The position numbers were made by a program, and so were the translations under genes. Source: Jacaranda mimosifolia (Eukaryota; Streptophyta; Magnoliopsida; Lamiales; Bignoniaceae). Taken from it: a DNA stretch of 64,000 nt. How positions within the stretch are numbered: the stretch's first letter is position 1; each line of letters begins with the position of its first letter. Shown piece by piece: positions 14,501-27,335 of the stretch. The stretch lies in assembly GCA_018894105.1 (NCBI GenBank), contig CM032122.1, forward strand, positions 34,069,404-34,133,403. Direction: 5' to 3'. The notes under the pieces were generated by a model, which ran no database searches, was not told the origin of the DNA, and saw only the letters and a program-made list of their open reading frames with translations.

Positions 14501-17500
14501 TACGCATCTCAGATTATGATAGTTCTATAAGCAAGTATTCACCTTTCATTATAGCCTGACCTTTCAGGGTACAGACAATTGCAATGCACATACGGACTAG
14601 AAATTTCATTAACCCCAGAATGAGCCACATTAGAATTGAAATATTTGACAATAAAATCATCTTTTCTGTCACTTGAGGCATTGAGCCCAGAACTAACTCC
14701 CCTGCAACACTGGCCAAATAGAGTCAGGGTTGTGCTGTCCCCACTATTTCCAGCTTGAGTAGATTTCCAAATGTCACTATTGCAACAAATTTCTTGTCCT
14801 TCCTGTACCATATCACTTTTGCACATCTCTATATGGTCGCTGGACTTCTTTGATGAGTCAGTGTCAACATGGGTATCATCCTCCTCAGGCAAGGAGATCA
14901 TTCTTCTTCTGGGTTTCTTTTTGCGTTTTGTCTTCTCCACCCAATCTGTTTTCCCCTTCATAAATCCTAAAATTTCATCATCATGCCCAGCATCAGAGAA
15001 ACTACTGCTGCAAGCAAGGGCAGAGATTTCCAACTCTCTACCACCAGTTCCTTCAGCACAAGTACTAGGCATATGAGTCCCATTTTGCTTCGGTGATGAA
15101 ATTTTGTCGTGATATGCATCACCTGCATCATTTTGATAAGAAGATATGAACAAACCTTTCAGACTCCTTTCAGATGAATTGCCTATAAAAGATCGATCAA
15201 CATCAGTTACAGAAGGGCCAAATTCTGCGGAATCATCTTCACTACAACTTGTATTGCTATCGGAGGATGCCACTGAGAAAGATTCAGCAGATAGCTGCAG
15301 AAATTCTTCTTCTAAGTTGTGGCGTCGATGTAAAATATCCTCTTGGTAATGAGGTGGAGATGCTGGGCAAGCAGATGATGAACGGGACCCCATAACATCA
15401 TTTATCGCATTTGAAGGGGAAATTACATTTTCGGTACTCACACCTCTAGAGACTGCAATGGAATTAAAACGCAAATCCCCAGCATCTGCGGGCACACTCC
15501 CTTCAAAATTTAAGAGTCTCTGTTCTTCCTGATTCACATTAAAATTTCTGGAAACAGATGTATCCCTTCCAGCATTCCCCATGAAAAATCTTGCAGCTGC
15601 TTCACCAATTCGAACAAAGTACTGTTGGCCACTGACAACAGTAGATGTATCTGCAAAGGAGGTCTCAGATTCCAGAATGATTGTGCTACTGTCATCCCCA
15701 GAAGGCTGAAAAGGGTCGGAGATATATCTTGAGGTCTCAGCAAGGTCCTCATCTTTTGTCTCATTCTTCAAATGGATCTTTTTGTTATTATGTAAGATAA
15801 TACTCCTACTTTTGTTACCATCAACAAAACTTTCAGATGCTTGATTCATCCATTCTTTAAATTCCTGCAACCATAGAACGGAATGATCTTTTTTCATGAA
15901 TTCAATTCTTTGCATCAAGTCTTCTATTTCAGTTTCTTCATCTGTATAGGCATTCTCGTCTTTGCTTTGAACCTCATTATCACAGGACGGTGAATCTTGA
16001 TCAGAACATATATATGTGCTCTGCTCATCATTCTCAATACTGACAAGACGAGAGACTCTCTTCTGCAAATCATTACAACAAAAAAAGTTCATTATGCTAA
16101 TAAGTTTTCTCGTCAGTAAATGGCTCAAAAATCATATCATCATGAACTTAAGGGTTTATCACCATGAAATGTTTGCCCACCCTTTTTGTATTTATAGTTC
16201 CTACTACATCAGCATCATCTTGGACAGGAGAATAAAATCCAAAGCTTGCAGGCTGCTTCTGCCTGCTTGCAATTATAATTTGCCGTTCCCAAAACTCACT
16301 AGTGGAGATTTTCTTCTCATCCAGCTTAAGCTAGAGCACATGCAAATATCATATATGCAAGTAAAATGTAAGTGTATAACTAGTTAAGAGCAAGAAATAC
16401 ACTTCAAGAAACCAATAAAACCTATTCAATTCATATGTTCCAGAGGATAAATAACCTGAAAGAGGTTAAATAAGGATAGCTTACCTGCTCTGGATGAGAA
16501 AAAAGGCTGAAAACTTGGGCACGAAACCATCTCGCATAACAAAGAGGATTTCCTTCTAACCATAGGTTCTGAAGAGATGGAAGGCCAGAAAGGATCTCTA
16601 TTTCAGAGAATTTTGATATAATATTGTAGGAAAGATCAAGCCCTTCTAGTGACTTCAAACTTTCAATGCCACGTAATGAAGTTAAAGCATTGTTCCTCAG
16701 GATAAGCTTAACAATCTGACAGGCGACCTGCACAAACCAATGATCAAAGTGGGCCTTAAACCTACTCCCGGGATAGGAATGGAAACCAATAATGATTGAG
16801 CAGGATGTTTTTAAGTCAAAGAGCACTTGGTTCTGCTCAGCGCATCTGAAATTGACTGCAAAAGGATATATGTGAGATGATAAAGGCTCCTTTCCTTATT
16901 TTGTTATATTCTTTTCTTTCACACGACAAGGTTGTTGATTGATACAATAAAAAAGCCAGTTGAAGGGGGGAAAAGGAACTGTTTTGCTGAAAGTAGAGCT
17001 GAAGGAGGGAGGGCAGGGATGGAAGCTCTCTGTTTCAGATACAGAACACCCTTGCTTCGCCACTCGTTCCAAGGGCTCCCCAGGAGTCTTTGAAAGAAAG
17101 ATAATGCTTTGCTTCATTTCGGGATATTTTATAGAAGCGTTTTGCAAAATTCTTTTTGCAAGATTCTCCCAGCTTTTGGGCAATAAATGGAAATGAGTTG
17201 TGATCATTGAGATGCAAAGATTGACGATTTTATTTTGGAAAAACATATTTGATTTACTTGTCTTGCTGTAATAAAGATTGTTTTTATAAAAATGGGGACT
17301 TGCTTTAAGGTAATGAGGTAAGAGCTTTTGAAATAAAGGTGTAGGCTTTATACATACAGTTGAAAATAGGTTTTGTTCCCAAAATATTTTAGCAAACAAT
17401 ATCTGAAAATGAGAAAAAGGAGCACATTAAATGCGAAAAAAGTACACATCATGAACCAAACATGCCCAAAGCTTTTCTATACACGGAACTTAGAATATGA

Positions 17501-19187
17501 GAAATCTACTTCTAGAGTTTGAGCGTTCTGTTTCTGATGTTATTACAATAGCATATCATATTTCACAACTTCTAGCTTGTTGAAGATCTAATCTAACTTA
17601 TTGATGGACATCTACATTCAAACAACCTACAACCAATTACTACTTCCTAGCACATTTCAGTGTCCGAATTAAAAAGTTGAAACTCATAACATTCACTGAA
17701 GTATAGTATATTGTACTCTAACATCAATAAAATAGCATATTTATGAATATTATAAACATCTTGCAGTTGCAATCTACTTTTCAATAAGTTAATCAAACTA
17801 CAACAGAGAAATTATGCAAATATTTATTGAGACAGAGTGATTGGCAGAATCTCAAATTAAGTATACGGCAAAATCATCCCCACAATTTGGGAGCAATATC
17901 AGGAAGAAATTAAGTGTTCAGCTGGCGACTATAAGCATCTTCTTTAGCATTAAGTCCAATTTTAGAAAGTTACCTTACTAAATGAAGTGATACTTCTCAG
18001 ATTATTAAATCCCAAATCCACATGCTTCAATTTGGTGCACTTCCTGAGATTATCCACCTTTGCAAACTTGTTCATGCTCAGGTCAAGGGTTTCAACCACA
18101 GGAAGAAGCTGCAAAGACTCATCCATAAGAACCAAGCCATTACACGCACATGAAACAAAAGATAACCGGTTCCACTGGGGTGAATCCTTTATCTCCGCAA
18201 TTCTACTTGCAAATACATGCCGCAGTGCATCCTAAGCCAAATTTTGATGAACAAAATATCAAAGCTCAACAATATAATAGTCAAACAGTGATTCTAGCAA
18301 AAATTATTAATTCTGGAAGATGAGCAGAGAAGAAGAAATAAATAATACATTGACAACAGTCCCTAGAACTGTTCACCTATGAGCAATTCTCCATTTGGTA
18401 GCATAACATAATGATTTATCCCACAGAAAATTAGAAGGGAAAAAAAAGAAAGAAATAATAGACAAATTCTAACACAGCAGCAGCATTTATCAAACATTCT
18501 AAACTATAACTTCATTACTATAGTTAGACACGACATAAGGAAGAAAGAAAATAACACAATTCCCATATAAAATTCCTTTACCGCAATTTCATAAAAATAA
18601 AAATAAAAAAACAAAAACAAAAACAAAAAAACTTGAAGCAATCACAGCTCGATTAAAACCAAATTCTTCAATAAACAAAGTCCCAAGCTGATCACTATCG
18701 AAAGCGGAAATATCCCACTATTTTTAAAAGGAAAATTAGGACTCACAGTTGAGTTATAACATATCAATTTCTCAAGCGTAAACCTCAACTCAAGCAACCC
18801 CCTCGCCGCCGATGTCGACAAATCACATCCACGGAGCTCCAAAACCTTCAACCTCCCAAACGGAAGCAAATACAGCGGTGTAGGATCCCTGCCCGGCGGT
18901 GCCAGCACCGACACCACCTTCAACGACGGAAGCAGGCGAAGAATTCTCCGTAACTGCTCGAGCGCGCGGTGGTCACCCAAATCCGAAACATACGCCCGCA
19001 AATAATCCACCGGAGCTCCGGCCAACAAGCTCTCTAGCTCCGCCAACGCTTCCAGCCTAGATTGCACGTACCGCAAACCCACGGGATTCAGTTTCAACAC
19101 CAGGGTCCCTTCGATTAATCTCTCTGCATTATTTTCCACGAATTTTACAAGTGATTCGAGGTATCTGTCGCCCGTGACTATCGCCAT
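11594..19187 (-). CDS. STK11/LKB1-interacting-protein-like LRR protein, 11 exons, 1130 aa
   Basis: Exons in transcript order are 19187-18747, 18231-17974, 16727-16485, 16330-16181, 16062-14543, 14314-14244, 14120-14039, 13961-13836, 13710-13604, 12350-12196 and 11833-11594. All borders are GT-AG and the 3393-nt frame is continuous. Residues 1-145 match the N-terminal domain of STK11IP/LIP1 proteins (MAIVTGDRYLESLVKF, then LRAYVSDLGDHRALEQL). Residues about 150-310 carry leucine-rich repeats of the form LDLSxNKF, LVLRNNALTSLRGI, LDLSYNIISKF and LWLEGNPLC. The large exon 5 (residues 365-870) is Ser/Asp/Glu-rich and probably disordered, with a basic cluster TKRKKKPRRR. The C-terminal third is conserved (YLFITR, SRELLC, YFSLDSCC, LTWKLKWF). 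The animal protein binds the kinase LKB1. The plant role is not established, and automatic labels such as outer-arm dynein light chain reflect only the LRRs. The start is the first ATG of the conserved N-terminus. Confidence 0.92.
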
Positions 19188-22100
19188 AGCGTAGAAAACT
19201 AGGGTTAGAGTTCCTTAATGGTTAATTGGGGTTTGGGAAGGGGGGTTTGGGCGGGATTGAGGGGAGGAGAGAGAGAGCCATGGCTAGTGTGTGTTGTGCG
19301 TGAACATTTGGGGGTTCATGATTGATTCATTTCATCATTTAGAGGGGCTGGGGTGGTTAATCATTGGGGTTAGAACAGACTAATGGTGGGATATGACAGG
19401 GACGCGTGGCGAACATGGGACCGATTGGTGGGGCGAAGGGGCCATATGGGAGTTTGGGTGATGTGGAAATTTTCGGATTGCACAGTTTAACTTAGACAGG
19501 TGGATGGATTATTCTTAGGACAGTTGAATTTAGATAAGTGAATGGGATAATGGATTATTCTTGAAATGGTTGAGTTTTAAAACTGTCCATTCATTAAAGG
19601 GTATATTTGCTTCAATTTTGAATTTAATTAAAATTACAAAAGACGGACGGAGTTCATAAGTTGCCATACACACCAAGTAAATATAACTTTAGGGTACTTT
19701 TGAAATTTAAAAATTAATTAGATCTTTATTTTAAAATGACAATATTAAATTGTTTAGGCATATATTTACAAATGCTTTGCTACTAACTATGCATGTAATA
19801 ATGTGGAAATTTTAAATTATTTTTTCCTCTTAGTAGATCATTTACAACAATCTCTGTTAATTGTTTATCCATATTCTTTCATGAATGAGATATATCTTTT
19901 TTCATAATTAAAAACTCCATAAAATTTATATTTGTTGATGGACTAATATAGAGTAACACACTTGATAAAGAAAACAATACGGAACTGTGAGATAAAAGCA
20001 GTGAATTTGTTAAAGTAAGAACCATTTTTGAACTATTTCCCTACAATTAAATACAAAATAAGTCTTGAAATTTATCACTCAAAACATCTGCATCTATTAA
20101 ACATCTAAAAATTATTATCCATTCAAAAGTTTGTATGGATATTCGAGGTCAGGTCCTTTTGTATTTAGGAAAATGTTCTCTCAATTTGAACGACCAAAAA
20201 CCAAGTGTTCTTTTTTATACATATGTATAATAGAAAAATTAAAACTTGAGATTCAAGGGGATGGGAGATAAAGAGTTTCTTCATTGATTCTTGTAAGGAA
20301 TAAAGAACATAAGATACCAAAAGCAAGCCAAGATATCATTTGCTTGAGTTCTATGAATTAAAAACTTTGTCTTCACAAGTCACATAGCTGTTGAGCATAT
20401 GTTATTTCTTTATTAGAAACTATGAGGCATTGTTTGCTTTGCTTGATTAGGTGTTATGTATACCTAATTAAATTTCTTTTAATGTTTATTTCAATTGGTA
20501 AAATCCCTTGATAAATCTTAGAACCAACATTATTTATTGTTGCTTTTAGAAAATGGATCAAATGGAGGCATACTTGATTATGTGTAATAAGAATTACAAA
20601 GATCTAATATGACATATTTTTTTATCTCATTTCCAATTAAAACCATGTTCCTAAGAATGGGAAAAAATGAGGAAATTATGAAAAACTTATTAAAAAGTAT
20701 AAATGATATAATAGTAAATATATACATATATATATATTATTTTAATTTTATTTAAATATTAATTTTATCAAACAAATATAAAATTAAAATATTCTATACT
20801 AATTGATTTAAAATGTATCTATTTGTTTATATATCACTTTTAATTACATCATTCAAAGCAAACAAGCCCTGAAGATATTCATGTAGAAATCCATCAGGCT
20901 GTAAGGCCCAGAACCAAGACTAACTGGAAAACACTCCCAGCCTGTAGGGGATGTTTTCCAGGTAACTTAGCCCATAACAATAACATTCTTACAGATATTA
21001 AGCCCAGAGAGATCTTTCTCTTTCCCATTTACTTATTATTGAAAACAATTATGTTAAGACTTTTATGTCCAAACAAATTAATACAAAGTTGAATTCTATT
21101 CCCTGTGGTCCCTCTTTCTAATCGAATCTTTTCTCAGCTTCTCTTCCCCTAATCCTAGTCCACCACCACCGCATTGATTTTTTCATATGCCTTTTTTCTA
21201 CCATTCCTTTTAAGGACGACCACACCTACAACCACTATGCTTTGGGCATGTACTGGTAGCTGGTGAACTTATCAAGGCCCATACATTGGCCCAGAAACCA
21301 CATCAAACGAGTAAGCACTCAGAATTTTGATTGTGGGCTCAATTTCACGAGAGTTTGAACCCTTTGTCATTGTCCCAAAAGTGCATACGTATCTTAAATG
21401 CAAAATTTGCTCATCATTCTAAGGGAATATTTAGAAAGAGAGTTAGAATCCCTCATTTTTTTAATTTAGAAATAGGTTTGGTGCCTACTAATGAATTTTT
21501 TGCCCATTTTCATTTGTAATTAGTGTTCTGATCTGGAAATAAATACAATGACTAAATCCCATGAAAAACACAAGATTTGGATGAGCACTTTAAAGTATCG
21601 ACTGAACCCAAAAAGAGACATAGTTGTACTATCACCATGCAAAAACATAGATGTTGATTTGAATAAAGGTGGCATAATCAGCTTAAAAACATTAGTACCC
21701 AAGGACCATGAAAGAGAGTACGACCCAACCTGACAACCGTCGATCTGAAGACACGTGGCAGAATTACGAGAATAGAGAACATGATTTGATAGAAATAGTA
21801 TAATTCCATCTCTACAAATACCCCAAGAGAATCATTTGTAGAGGACTCTCGATAGAAAATATCTTGTATATTCTTTTGAGATCGTAACTATAAGACCTCT
21901 AATCCTAAATTGAATTGTACATTTACTTTTTTTCTAAGATTCATAGCTCATGTATAAATATATTGATTCATTTCAAAAAATACCCGGATCATGTTCAAAT
22001 CCTAACTCTACTAATGCAAACATTGCAAGGCAAATTATTACTCCTTTAGATGAATGAAAGACATTGCTTTTACATTTATTGACCATTGAGCATTTGTTTT

Positions 22101-25006
22101 TCGCTACAAATTTTATAACTTGAGCATTAAATGATTGAATTGATTTCTCATGTTTCAGGTAAATATCAATAAAGTGAATGGAATGATTGATTAGGTAGTA
22201 TGTGAAATATATAAAAATCACGGATGTGATTGGCAAAAGATAGACACTTGAAAATTTCCACAGCTTAGTTAGGCGGACTAATCAATATTTGAGGCTAAGT
22301 CATTAAAGAGGAACTGACTCAATTTTCATTTGGCCATTTGTGTGGGATAATCCCCATTGCTTTCTAATACATAGGCCAGCAACGCACTTCATTTTCGCTG
22401 TAAATCACCCAAGTCCAACCACCAATTAAGTGGATAATAATCATTTTTATTTCTCTTAATTAATCTTTGCGCGTTTTTAGTTAATTATTTATATTTGAAT
22501 CTTTTTCAACTAACTAGTAATCAATTCAATCAGTTTGTCAGAGCTTTTCAACCACCAAGAAAGCGACGGAGCATCTCTTATGTGTTCAAACTTCATCAAC
22601 CCCAAAAACATATAATAAAATGAATGACAACTAATAATTAGTGAAAGCTCAAAATTGAAAATGTTGAAGACTCGAGCCAATTAAGGATACCAACTTCATG
22701 ATTATAATTTTGATGCGGTGTCACACTGAGGTCCTAGGTGGGTCAATATTTTGAGCATGTAATCTAAGCTATAAGTTTAATCTCAATTCGTAAAAGTATT
22801 TGGATCAACTGGCCTATTCACAAGAACACACATCTTGTTGAAGTGGGTTTCAATTAAAGTCTTTGGATGCTTAAATTAGAATAAGATAATAATAAATAAT
22901 CAAGAACTTGAGTAAAAAGGTGAAATTAGGCTTAAGAACATAACATTTATAATGTTTCAAGATGACACCATCTATAGTGGCTCAAATGACTAATACTATA
23001 TGATGCCAACTACAAATCTCCATTAGCTTAATATTTTTTTTATATCAATGACTAATACGCAGAATTTCATATTACATAATCTCAAATTGAATCGAACTGG
23101 ATCAAGTTTGGATCCATTAAAAAAAATGCGAATCTAAGTCCTATAAAGATATCTTGCTAAAATCAAGCGTATTTTTTACTTTTTATTGATTAGATAATTA
23201 GAACCCTTATCAATTCTTTTAATATTTATATGTTCACATAGCCCGAACTTTAACTCTTAATTAATCCGCACTACACTCCTTTTTTTTTTTTTTTTTTTGG
23301 TAGTATTAGTTTGAAAATGGCCATTAGCAAGAGTAGACACCTTTGATTAATCATGGGGGGAAATTGAATATCCAGCTATGATTACAATCAAATTATAGAC
23401 CAAATTCTTGTGTGAGAAGCTGAAATTCAAGTTCAACGTGTGCCAACACTGAAACTCAACCTCACGAGTCACTCTATCTCTTTTAGATGCTCGCTTGGCC
23501 GGCCACTAAGGGATATCTACAGACCCAAGTGATGCTTATAGACTCCATTGTCTTACTTTAAAGTCTTACATAGATTTGGGCCAAAAATTCAACTATTAAA
23601 CTTAAACTCTAATCTAATTAGAATTTTAATTAAATAGCGCCTAATTTATTAATTAATTGCCCTCTTCAAGCATAAAAAGAACAAATATATGTAATTTATT
23701 AAGTGGGAAGAGAATTTAATAGTGACTTCATACCTTCCTTAGGTATGAATTATGATATTGACAAATTCATTAACACATAACTATAGATACTATTTTAGAT
23801 TCCCTTTTCACCAATTAATGCAAACTTTCTTCAATATTTGCATGACTATGACTTACTCTTTCCTTTGTATGTAGGTTGGGATTGTCATTAAGGCCATGAA
23901 GTTTGGTGAGTATCCAAATAGAATAATTAATATATAAATAGGTGCTACCATGTCCTATCATTGGTTTGGTGGTGTCTGTATGTGAGTAGTGACTATTGCT
24001 CCATGCCTCACCATGTGCATTCAGGATTAAACAAACCATATTAAGCCAAACAAATGGATTTGAAAGCATCTTCACATCATATAAATCTTTCTATTATAAC
24101 TTTTGGAGGCATGAAACTTCTGTACAATTTGCATGAATTGGGGACACCCATGCCATTGCCAATTTGTCCATACATAACAATCCTCCAAAGTCCTAACCAT
24201 CTATATTCAGTGCACCAATCTCAAAGAAAGGTGGTACAAAATCCACCTAATTAATAATGTTAATTTTGCTTTTAATATTCCTAAACCTTACTGTCAATGT
24301 CTATTTGATGGTCTCATTGTTTGGCAGAAAAAAAAAATTATAATTAATGAATATACTTTGATGCATACAGATAGCCAACATTATAATTGAACCTTCTTTT
24401 CTCTCCCACCCTAACTACCATCTGTCATGCACAAACCAAACCACTCCCCCCTCGTACCTCTCTTGGACACACATCAAGTTGTTTAGTATAAGTTCTTAGT
24501 GTCACATTAACTTCATATTCATCTCCATTTGCCACGTGTCCTCTAATTAAAATTTTAACAACAAAAGAAGAGTGGCAAAATGTCAAATATTCATAATATA
24601 TGACACAAAAAAATTCCTCTATTTCAATGTGTTTCATATACATATCAATTATATCAAATATGTTTTAATAAAAATAATTAATTATTTTTTTAATTCAAAA
24701 AAGTTTAGATAGATTCTGTGTCGGTCACCACCAAAATTAGGGCATGTCCCCAGACCCTATGGACGCTTACAGGGGTACTTATAGATCGTTCGTTAACAAA
24801 GTCTTCATGTCGGTAGAGAGAGTTGAACACACGACTTCTATAAAATTTGTACCCGCTTCTTACCAACTACACCAATATTTATTGATAGAAATAATTAATT
24901 ATAAATAAAATATATTTAATATATATATAATAAAATTAGAATAAAAAATAAAATTCATATTAAAATAGAGGATCCAAAGTGGTCATATACAATCTACCTG
25001 AAACTT
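19188..25006. other. gene-poor region between the STK11IP-like and PADRE genes
   Basis: No intact gene is seen. The first 130 bases are the promoter/leader of the minus-strand gene (G-rich with a GA tract near 19266-19277). The rest is AT-rich with short random frames. Around 21730-21960 is a segment with a CTACAAATACCCC motif that may be an old LTR fragment, but its limits cannot be set. A T-tract lies at about 23279-23298. The SINE at 24686-24888 is listed separately. Confidence 0.6.
24686..24888 (-). mobile_element. tRNA-derived SINE with perfect 14-bp target duplication
   Basis: Read on the minus strand, the head holds TGGTGTAGTTGG, a perfect match to the Pol III A box (TRGYNNANNNGG). 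Roughly 40 bases later comes GTTCAACTC, a good B box (GWTCRANNC). The 3' end is TTTTTTGAATTAAAAA. The element is bounded on both sides by the identical 14-mer AAATAATTAATTAT (24672-24685 and 24889-24902). These are the hallmarks of LINE-mobilised SINE insertion. Length is about 200 bp. The family is not identified with certainty; Au-like plant SINEs have a similar head. Confidence 0.85.
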
Positions 25007-25014
25007 TATATAAA
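25007..25014 (+). promoter_or_regulatory. TATA box of the PADRE gene
   Basis: A consensus TATATAAA lies 70 bases before the ATG at 25084, inside CTTTATATAAAGTAG. A pyrimidine-rich leader and a GA repeat follow. Distance and sequence fit a plant core promoter well. Confidence 0.75.
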
Positions 25015-25083
25015 GTAGCTCTTTATTTGCACAAATCCCCTCCCTCTCTTCTCCCCCCACCCCCAACAGAGAGAGAGAGAGAG

Positions 25084-25587
25084 ATGGGCAATGTGGCACT
25101 ATGTGCTCCCTCAATCATCTCTAGTGGTGTAGTGAAGGTACTCTCCAACGATGGAAGATTAATAATTTACACAAGGGCACCCAAGAAGGCAGCAGATATC
25201 ATGCTAGAAAATCCAGGCCAGTTTCTCTGTGAATCCACCCATCTAAAAGTTGGCCAAAGAATTCCAGGCATATGTGCGGAGGAAGAACTGGAGAGGGGCC
25301 AATTTTATTTCCTTCTCCCCATGGAAATGCTCTACTCAGTGCTGACAAATGAGGAGATGAACTGCCTCAGCGAAAAGGCCTCCAAAGGAATAAAACAGGT
25401 AGCAACCCTCAATTTTGCCAAGATTTTTCCAGAGTTTTGCCTCTTCCCCAATGGTTCAGAAGCCATGGCGGTGGAGGATTCTGCAGCAATTGGGAGCAGT
25501 AACTCACAGCAAGTTGAAAGGTACTCCAGGCAAAGATCATGGCAGCCTGCACTGGAAACCATCATTGAAACTCCACCTCGTTCTTAG
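25084..25587 (+). CDS. PADRE (DUF4228) domain protein, single exon, 167 aa
   Basis: The ATG at 25084 follows a GA-rich leader. An upstream in-frame ATG at 24979 precedes the TATA box and is not used in this model. The protein starts MGNVALCAPS, a good N-myristoylation signal (Gly2) with a nearby cysteine, then has the characteristic PADRE pattern. This comprises VVKVLSNDGRLIIYTRAPKKAADIM at about residues 17-40, then PGQFLCES, LKVGQRIPG, and ELERGQFYFLLPMEMLYSVLT. The C-terminal part is Ser/Gln-rich and variable, ending PALETIIETPPRS. The PADRE family is plant-specific and often pathogen- or stress-induced, but its biochemical role is not established. The myristoylated start suggests membrane association, by inference. 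The frame is intact with no intron, as usual for the family. Confidence 0.9.
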   Translation: MGNVALCAPSIISSGVVKVLSNDGRLIIYTRAPKKAADIMLENPGQFLCESTHLKVGQRIPGICAEEELERGQFYFLLPMEMLYSVLTNEEMNCLSEKASKGIKQVATLNFAKIFPEFCLFPNGSEAMAVEDSAAIGSSNSQQVERYSRQRSWQPALETIIETPPRS

Positions 25588-25913
25588 GCCTTTATGGGGT
25601 TCTTTTTTTTTTTTTTTTTGGCCTTTCTCTTATTTGATATATACCTTATGTAACATGTTGAAATTATGTAATTATAGCTTCAACTGATCATATAAAAAAA
25701 GTTCTTTAATTCATTTTCTGTATTAAGAGGAACTACATTTTTTGAGCTCCAAAGTGATTAAACTTGGGATGCTGTAAGAAATAAGAAGAAATTTAATGTG
25801 TTGTTAAACATGCAGCGGTGGACAATATGATCTGTCTCATAAATGATGTGATGAATTATCAAAACATTTCTCGCTCTACGGCTAAAAAAAGAAAAGTATT
25901 TATCATAGAAAAG

Positions 25914-26874
25914 TAGGCTTGTAAATGAATAGGGTAACATATTACCCAAGTTCAAAATATCAACACGTATCTTACCCATATTAATACTTATTAAAATAGT
26001 GTAATGAGTATGGGTAAGGTTTGTAGCCATGAATTACCCATGTACTCTTACTCAAAAATTACTCATTACTTTATACTTAAATTTAATTTATGAACTTAAA
26101 AATTGTTTATATCCAAATCAAATTTATATTAATGATAAACTTTTTATATATAAAAATTATAAATATGTGAATGAACACTAACAACTAAATAATTTTCTTC
26201 ATTAAAATTAAATTAAATTAATAAAATTAATAAAGTTAATATATTGGGATAGCAATTTTTTTTTAAAAAAAAATTTTGGAATAGCAATAGCAACAATTGA
26301 ATATTTTTTATTAATAAAATTAATAGTGGAATAAATAAATTTTATGAAAACAGTTAATTAAATTAATTTTGTTAATGAATAAAATTTATTAATATAGAAA
26401 TTAATTGTTTTTATAAAATTAAACATACAAAAAAGCTTTTACTTTTAAACTGTTTTTTATTAACTTTTTTTAACTATATTAATTTAATTAGCAAAAAGTT
26501 TAACTGTTAATTATATTAATAAAGTTTAACTATTATATCAATAAAATAGTTAATTTAATTAGCAAAAAGTTTAAAATTAAATAATTTAAATTTAATGATT
26601 AAATTAAATTAAATATATATATATATATATATTTTGTTATCGTATGCCAAATAATATGTTTAGTATATATTGAAAAAATTAATATATATACATTAAAAAC
26701 ATAAGTCCAATAAACTAGACCCAGTAGGTCTTGGGTAGGGTAGGGTAGGGTAGGATTATAGCCTCATCCTTTTGGATATTTCAGGGTATAGTAGAATATA
26801 AAGTATTTTTGTTTGGATATTTTAGGATATATATGGATATGGATAGGGTGGTACCCTACCCATTTACAGGCCTA
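25914..26874. mobile_element. non-autonomous hAT-like element, 961 bp
   Basis: The ends TAGGCTTGTAAATGAATAGG and, as complement of the right end, TAGGCCTGTAAATGGGTAGG agree at 17 of 20 positions. The flanks TAGAAAAG and CAGAAGAG may be an aged 8-bp target duplication (6 of 8). Subterminal GGGTA/TACCC repeats cluster at both ends, including four GGGTA units in a row near 26735-26754. The interior is AT-rich with no transposase frame. Confidence 0.75.
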
Positions 26875-26920
26875 CAGAAGAGGTACACTTTTCACTTGAA
26901 AAACCAGATATGTTAATAGT

Positions 26921-26951
26921 GGGGGGTGGGGTGGGGTGGGGGGGGTAGGGG
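26921..26951 (+). repeat. G-rich tract with quadruplex potential
   Basis: Five runs of at least four G are separated by single T or TA on the plus strand. This spacing is compatible with a stable intramolecular G-quadruplex. It stands between two transposon relics, with no gene within 1.3 kb. Confidence 0.8.
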
Positions 26952-26989
26952 AAACTGCACACGTGGGTTCTACAACATCACATTTAGAG

Positions 26990-27335
26990 ATTGTTGGCTA
27001 AATTTATTTAAATTTTTTATAAAATCTTATGTCTGGTAAAATATTTTTGAAGTTTATAAAATATTGAATTTTATTTAAAAATAAAATTTTAAAATATTTA
27101 AAAAAATTAAAATTTTAAAGTTTATAAAATATTATAATAATAACAATTTTACAATTCATATGGTTAAATTAATTAATAGAGTTTGTTACAATTTTAAAAA
27201 TAAATATTTAGGAACTCTTTATTATTTTTAAAAGAGTTTATAAAATTTCAATATTTTATTTTAAAATTTTATTACTATTTTTTTTAAAAAAATTTACCAA
27301 ACACTTTATAACTTACAAGACTGCAACCATTATAT
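26990..27335. mobile_element. AT-rich MITE copy
   Basis: It belongs to the same family as 9954-10260 and 28849-29241. It opens with TTGGCTAAATTTATTTAAAT, has internal TTTATAAAATATT repeats and a central TAATAATAACAATTTTA block, and closes with TTTACCAAACACTTTATAAC. It is non-coding and its limits are approximate. Confidence 0.5.

Noticed and set aside
16896..17399. 167-codon frame on the minus strand
   Set aside because: It falls wholly inside intron 2 of the STK11IP-like gene and has no recognisable domain.
21730..21960. LTR fragment with CTACAAATACCCC motif
   Set aside because: The motif resembles an LTR promoter, but no ends, target duplication or second copy were found in the window.
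26735..26754. GGGTA units as interstitial telomeric repeat
   Set aside because: The unit is GGGTA, not TTTAGGG, and it also occurs at the other end of the same element as TACCC. It is a transposon subterminal repeat.
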